From: Deltaproteobacteria bacterium
GTDB taxonomy: Bacteria > Desulfobacterota > DSM-4660 > Desulfatiglandales > Desulfatiglandaceae
Length of the DNA: 64,000 nt
NCBI GenBank assembly: GCA_021737785.1
Contig: JAIPDI010000008.1
Location: 62,001-126,000 of the forward strand
Direction: 5' to 3'
Part shown: positions 60,535-64,000 of the stretch, one piece after another
Layout of the letters: the number at the start of each line of letters is the position of its first letter
How positions within the stretch are numbered: the first letter of the stretch is position 1
Translations under genes and position numbers: made by a program
Notes under the pieces: model-generated
Databases searched by the model: none
Told to the model about the DNA's origin: nothing
Seen by the model: the letters and a program-made list of their open reading frames with translations, nothing else

Positions 60535-61022
60535 TAGAATTTTATCTCCAAATGGCTGGTAATTTGCACAATGGTTAGTTCAGCAAAGGTTTGCCCAACT
60601 CGCTTGGCAGCCTTTAGGATAGTTCTTACGTCATCAGTGACATGTGTTACTGGAGGAGTCTTCTTGCCAGGGAGTACCTGGCGCTGATGGTCTTGATCCA
60701 TTCTTAGCAATCCGGTCGAAAAGGCAATGGATAATGCGTGGAACGTACGTTCCGACAGGGCTTCCATTCGGGCTTGAAGCCCAACGGTAATTTCACGATC
60801 ATCGGCGAGAGCCTTGTAGATAGCTCCTGGTTGAGTTTTTAAGGCCAATACTGCTGCTGTACGCTTATGAAAGGCAAGGGGAAGGACAAGAAACAGCAGG
60901 GGAAATGGCACACCTTCGGTGCGACCTTTCGCCTCGTAAGTTTCATGAACTGTTTGCCAGATCGTTTCAGCTGCAAGGCCTGTATTCTGGATTACCTTCT
61001 GTTCGAAAAGGACGTCTATCAT
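60534..61022 (-). CDS. ABC-3C middle component protein
   Basis: The 162-residue product starts at an ATG that overlaps the stop of the effector gene (ATGA), with AAGGAG a few bases upstream. The region NTGLAAETIWQTVHETYEAKG and LPLAFHKRTAAVL matches the middle-component pattern. It ends with the stop that overlaps the ATPase gene start. The tight overlaps on both sides indicate one operon and fixed stoichiometry. Its molecular role is unknown; it may link effector and ATPase. Confidence 0.75.
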   Translation of the reverse strand: MIDVLFEQKVIQNTGLAAETIWQTVHETYEAKGRTEGVPFPLLFLVLPLAFHKRTAAVLALKTQPGAIYKALADDREITVGLQARMEALSERTFHALSIAFSTGLLRMDQDHQRQVLPGKKTPPVTHVTDDVRTILKAAKRVGQTFAELTIVQITSHLEIKF

Positions 61023-62212
61023 GACATCTCCTTGAGTTCTCGCATAAGTTCTTCGAATCGTGGATGCCACCCCACTCGGATCATGTTAGCCAAACGGTGG
61101 TATGTTCCAGAGGTCAGATATACCTGTTCGGTATCGCTTCCGGCGAGTATCTCACGGTGGTCTTCTGTAGTGTCAGAAAAAATTTCAAAGCCAATATCCT
61201 CTTCTTTTCGTTCCTTCAGTGACATTCGAATAACACGCTTGCGAATTTTTTCCCACCGAGACTGTAATGTGGCTTCAAAGGCCTTCCAATCGTCATCTGT
61301 GATGTTGCCCTCCGCAGACAGACGCATTTTCTCAATACTGCAGCGGACAAATTCGCGAATCGCGTTATCTACAATGCTGTCGTCCTCTGTTACTAAATAG
61401 ATCTGCTTTACAAAAGGACTGCCTTTCTCTTGCCCGATTTTCTCGTCGGTTACCGGAATAAGATTCTCCGCCCTCTCTCTTTTAATTTGTCGTTTTCGAC
61501 GATCAATGACTGCATGAAGTTGGTTGACAAAATGATCGCGTTCAATCCAAGCAGGGATGCGCTGCTGCCACGCGGCTAAGGCGGTTCTGTGCAACCAGCC
61601 CAAGAGTTCATCGACAATGGATTCGGACTCCGATAGACACCATTCAGGCATCTGTAGCTGAGCGATGGTACTCTTCCGTAATTCCACTCCAGCCGAATCA
61701 TCCGACCCATCGACCAATTCGCACCCTTTGATGAGATTCTTTAGACTTGTTCGCGAATCTGTTCGCAGGACGCGCTCCATGAACGTTGCAATGTTCTTCG
61801 GCGGGTTTATGGCCGCCGCTTCCAATTGCTCAATACAGACTGTAATTTGTTCTTCAGATTCAGCAAGATCTATATTACGGGCGATACAGTCCGGCAACAC
61901 CTTGTTCGTAACCATTAAGAATCTGGTTGTCTCGGCCGCCATCTCTCCAGAGTCCAAAGCTTCAACCCAAGTCGCCAATGTATTCCACAAATCTTTAGAG
62001 CGATCTCCGAATGGTTTAGCGGTGTCACGAATGGAATGCTTGTCCTGCTCCAATAGCTGCGAACCGTCTGCTCCGGCTATGGCAACGTCATCATCTGTTT
62101 CGACACCTATGACAAAACCAGATGGACTTTGTGCCAACCAGAATAGGGCACGCTCAAACTGATAGATAAATCCCGCGTTAGCTCCCGGTGCTGAGTGATG
62201 GTTTAGACGCAT
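61019..62212 (-). CDS. ABC-3C effector, DUF4297-like nuclease domain (putative)
   Basis: The 397-residue product begins with GANAGFIYQFERALFWLAQSP, then VETDDDVAI and LLEQDKHSI. The acidic cluster D40-D42 and the Q56-D57-K58 triplet match the D...(E/Q)xK pattern of restriction-endonuclease-like DUF4297/Cap4 nucleases. The rest is helical without clear family marks and corresponds to the C-terminal part of ABC-3C proteins. It is first in the cassette. DNA cleavage is inferred, not shown. Confidence 0.7.
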   Translation of the reverse strand: MRLNHHSAPGANAGFIYQFERALFWLAQSPSGFVIGVETDDDVAIAGADGSQLLEQDKHSIRDTAKPFGDRSKDLWNTLATWVEALDSGEMAAETTRFLMVTNKVLPDCIARNIDLAESEEQITVCIEQLEAAAINPPKNIATFMERVLRTDSRTSLKNLIKGCELVDGSDDSAGVELRKSTIAQLQMPEWCLSESESIVDELLGWLHRTALAAWQQRIPAWIERDHFVNQLHAVIDRRKRQIKRERAENLIPVTDEKIGQEKGSPFVKQIYLVTEDDSIVDNAIREFVRCSIEKMRLSAEGNITDDDWKAFEATLQSRWEKIRKRVIRMSLKERKEEDIGFEIFSDTTEDHREILAGSDTEQVYLTSGTYHRLANMIRVGWHPRFEELMRELKEMS

Positions 62213-62377
62213 ACTAATTCTTAAACCTCCGCTCTACGGTCATTTTAAAATCTTCAGTTCGCGATTCCAGATCCGTGGTTAGAAACCTCCTCGCCGTTAA
62301 AAGATGCAGTTGAGCCAAACCGTAAGTGTCGTTGTTGCGCTCGTCCCAGTTGATATAATGGGGCGTTCTCTCATGGT

Positions 62378-63661
62378 TCACGGGCTCGTAACCTCCGCGT
62401 CGTTCAGCAAGGCGGTGATGCGTCTATTGCCCTTGAGCAGGTCTTGCATAAGGGCGGTTTTGAGGGAGCGGAGTTTTTTGAAACTCTCAAAGCATGTACT
62501 GATGGTTTTTCTCATGCTGGTGAATCGTTTGACAATCTCGCATTGCTCATTCAAGCTGCTCGGGAATGCCGCATGTATGGCTCTTAGGTTTGTCGGATTG
62601 ATATTAACTTGCTGGACTGCTGGGGTGGCGAGTCTGCGCATCGCAATCTGGGTTGGCTCCCAGTTCAGCCAGACATTCAACAGTTCCGAAAGCAGCATAT
62701 CAGGGTCTGGATTCAAGCGAACAAGATACGAAGCAAATGTCGCTTTCCCTACCTGGCCTCGCCAAATGCCAGTTCGACCAACATGTTCCCAACTATTCGT
62801 TCTATTGAACAATACATCACCATCTCGCAGCCACAATTTTTCAGGGACTTTTAGGTCGGTGTATTTCAGGTCAGAAATATCAGCCTCCCCTTCGAATAAA
62901 TTATTCATTCGCAATACAGGATTTCCAGACTCACCAAGTGAAGTTGAGATGCCATATTCTGCTGACGGAACAAAGCGTGACAAAAGCGTGCAGTCCCACT
63001 CCACCGGAATTCTGCCAATCGGCGAGTCTTTGAACTGGTGGGTTTGTTCAGAGCGGAGGTTGCAGTGTTCGTCGATGCCGCGGGTGAGGAGGTCCTGCAT
63101 CAGGCCGGTCTTGATGCGCTGCTGCTTGGCAATCAACGCCTCGGTCTGTTCAATGGCCCTGTCCACCGTCGAGAGGATCTCGGCGATTTTAGTTTGTTCG
63201 ATCCATAATTCTGGGTACTCGAACGTAATCTTCTTCAGCTTTTCTTTATTTAGAGTTGCTCCCTTAATTGCCTGATCAACATCTTGCAAAAGATCCCACT
63301 GATGAAGTCCGTGGAACAAGTAGTGCGGATTGATTCTGTTGGAGTTCAATCCCGCAATCGCCTCATTTGTATATAGAGGCACTCCAGCAAATGCGACTCG
63401 ACCAATGCTCAGCTTGAAACTAAGGAGAACAGTTCCCTGTTTCTGCAATTTTGCGTTAGAATGCTTAATGCCAGAATCTGAAAGGTATTCTGCTGTATCA
63501 GTAATTACAGATCTATTGAGATCTTTTATTGACACCCAGAGGTTTGACGACTCCTTAGATACATCCCAAAAGCTTGGGTTACTACGGGATGGGGTTCCAC
63601 CAATCTCAATTGAGCATAATTCGCCAAGCCGGCCTGACCTCCATCCTTCCACAGCCTTCAC
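62378..63661 (-). CDS. hsdS: Type I restriction specificity subunit HsdS
   Basis: The 427-residue product has two target-recognition domains, each followed by a conserved helical spacer. The first opens WRSGRLGELCSIEIGGTPSRSN and its spacer includes EQTEALIAKQQRIKTGLMQDLLTRG. The second opens IPVEWDCTLLSRFVP and its spacer includes SFKKLRSLKTALMQDLLKG. The spacers share the TALMQDLL/TGLMQDLL repeat, typical of HsdS. It sets the recognition sequence for HsdM and HsdR. Start overlaps the upstream small gene by ATGA. The 165 bases downstream, before the ABC-3C effector, show nothing else. Confidence 0.93.
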   Translation of the reverse strand: MKAVEGWRSGRLGELCSIEIGGTPSRSNPSFWDVSKESSNLWVSIKDLNRSVITDTAEYLSDSGIKHSNAKLQKQGTVLLSFKLSIGRVAFAGVPLYTNEAIAGLNSNRINPHYLFHGLHQWDLLQDVDQAIKGATLNKEKLKKITFEYPELWIEQTKIAEILSTVDRAIEQTEALIAKQQRIKTGLMQDLLTRGIDEHCNLRSEQTHQFKDSPIGRIPVEWDCTLLSRFVPSAEYGISTSLGESGNPVLRMNNLFEGEADISDLKYTDLKVPEKLWLRDGDVLFNRTNSWEHVGRTGIWRGQVGKATFASYLVRLNPDPDMLLSELLNVWLNWEPTQIAMRRLATPAVQQVNINPTNLRAIHAAFPSSLNEQCEIVKRFTSMRKTISTCFESFKKLRSLKTALMQDLLKGNRRITALLNDAEVTSP

Positions 63662-63996
63662 TTCACACCTCTCTCTTCACCCTTCGCTTGCCATTCTTCA
63701 TCCCACATGTCACGATAGGCATAGACATACGAAGCGGTTGCCTTCGGGTCTATTCCGAAGTAGTAGCGGCAGAGTTTTTTATATAACCGGACCATCGCTG
63801 CGTCGAAGCCAAAATCGAGCATACCGTCAAGCAGGTGTTCGATGCGCCGGGGATCGCGGCGCCGGGTTCGCAAGATATCCTCTACTTCAGGGACATATTG
63901 TTTTTCAGCTTGCCGCGCAAGCCGACGGCCTGCCCGCGCAATTTCGCCGATAGACTGAACAAGGTCATCCATCTGCGGTTTCGCTTTACTTTTCAT
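63658..63996 (-). CDS. Small protein between hsdM and hsdS (possibly partial at right edge)
   Basis: A 112-residue product beginning MKSKAKPQMDDLVQSIGEIA. It is basic and helical, with RRIEHLLDGMLDFGFDAAMVRLYKKLCRYYFGIDP and YAYRDMWDEEW. Similar small frames occur between hsdM and hsdS in type I loci. It overlaps hsdS by four bases. The ATG is four bases from the window edge, so the frame may extend further and no ribosome site can be judged. Function is unknown. Confidence 0.75.
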   Translation of the reverse strand: MKSKAKPQMDDLVQSIGEIARAGRRLARQAEKQYVPEVEDILRTRRRDPRRIEHLLDGMLDFGFDAAMVRLYKKLCRYYFGIDPKATASYVYAYRDMWDEEWQAKGEERGVK

Positions 63997-64000
63997 CAGC

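Noticed and set aside
58534-62212. Prophage origin of the ABC-3C genes
   Set aside because: No integrase, capsid or tail genes are nearby, and the genes match conflict-system families rather than phage ones.

Overview
The window reads as chromosomal DNA of a strictly anaerobic Desulfobacterota (former Deltaproteobacteria) relative, probably an oxidiser of fatty or aromatic acids. The basis is gene content: EtfAB, a HdrABC set whose HdrA carries an in-frame TGA at the selenocysteine position, a Liv-type transporter with an AMP-forming acyl-CoA ligase inside its operon, MaoC, DUF3786 and FmdB proteins, and a LipS1/LipS2-type lipoate locus. No rRNA genes, CRISPR array or intact insertion sequence was seen. 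One tRNA-Met is present.

Layout. 1-4.3 kb: a partial gene, FmdB-like protein, HExxH protein, tRNA-Met, then tetR-etfB-etfA on the minus strand with a TetR-type operator in front. 4.6-11.7 kb: livJ-livG-acyl-CoA ligase-livH-livM-livF on the plus strand. 11.8-16.5 kb: one unassigned gene for a protein of about 1,570 residues. 16.5-21.2 kb: hdrB, hdrC and a selenocysteine hdrA read as hdrA-hdrC-hdrB on the minus strand. 21.3-26.7 kb: ketopantoate-reductase-like gene, ABC ATPase, FtsX-type permease and an AttH/CrtC-like protein. 27.3-38.8 kb: nitroreductase-like protein, DUF3786 protein, a phosphodiesterase-EEP fusion with a VTT membrane protein, DUF1846, a chemoreceptor, PilZ and OsmC. 39.0-44.0 kb: lipoate locus (LplA-DUF116 fusion, FAD oxidoreductase, two radical SAM proteins). 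44.1-51.2 kb: Tex, MaoC, DUF488, RecQ and a winged-helix ferredoxin.

51.3-64.0 kb is an accessory defence region on the minus strand. It holds the pieces of a type I restriction system (small ORF, hsdS, hsdR, DUF45 metallopeptidase). Between hsdS and hsdR sit a three-gene ABC-three-component (ABC-3C) cassette and an AbiEi/AbiEii toxin-antitoxin pair. Downstream is a frameshifted AlbA_2-domain remnant in a roughly 1.5 kb gene-poor stretch rich in hairpins. hsdM is expected just beyond the right edge.

How the genes fit together: the Liv transporter and CoA ligase would import and activate a carboxylic acid; EtfAB would collect electrons from acyl-CoA dehydrogenation; HdrABC is a plausible flavin-based electron-bifurcating or confurcating partner. 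These links are inferences from context. Gene junctions in this genome repeatedly carry short degenerate tandem arrays with 7-9 base periods, some running into the ends of genes. The strongest individual observations are the selenocysteine HdrA with its stem-loop, the lipoate locus with the LplA-DUF116 fusion, the unassigned giant protein and the ABC-3C cassette nested in a restriction locus.
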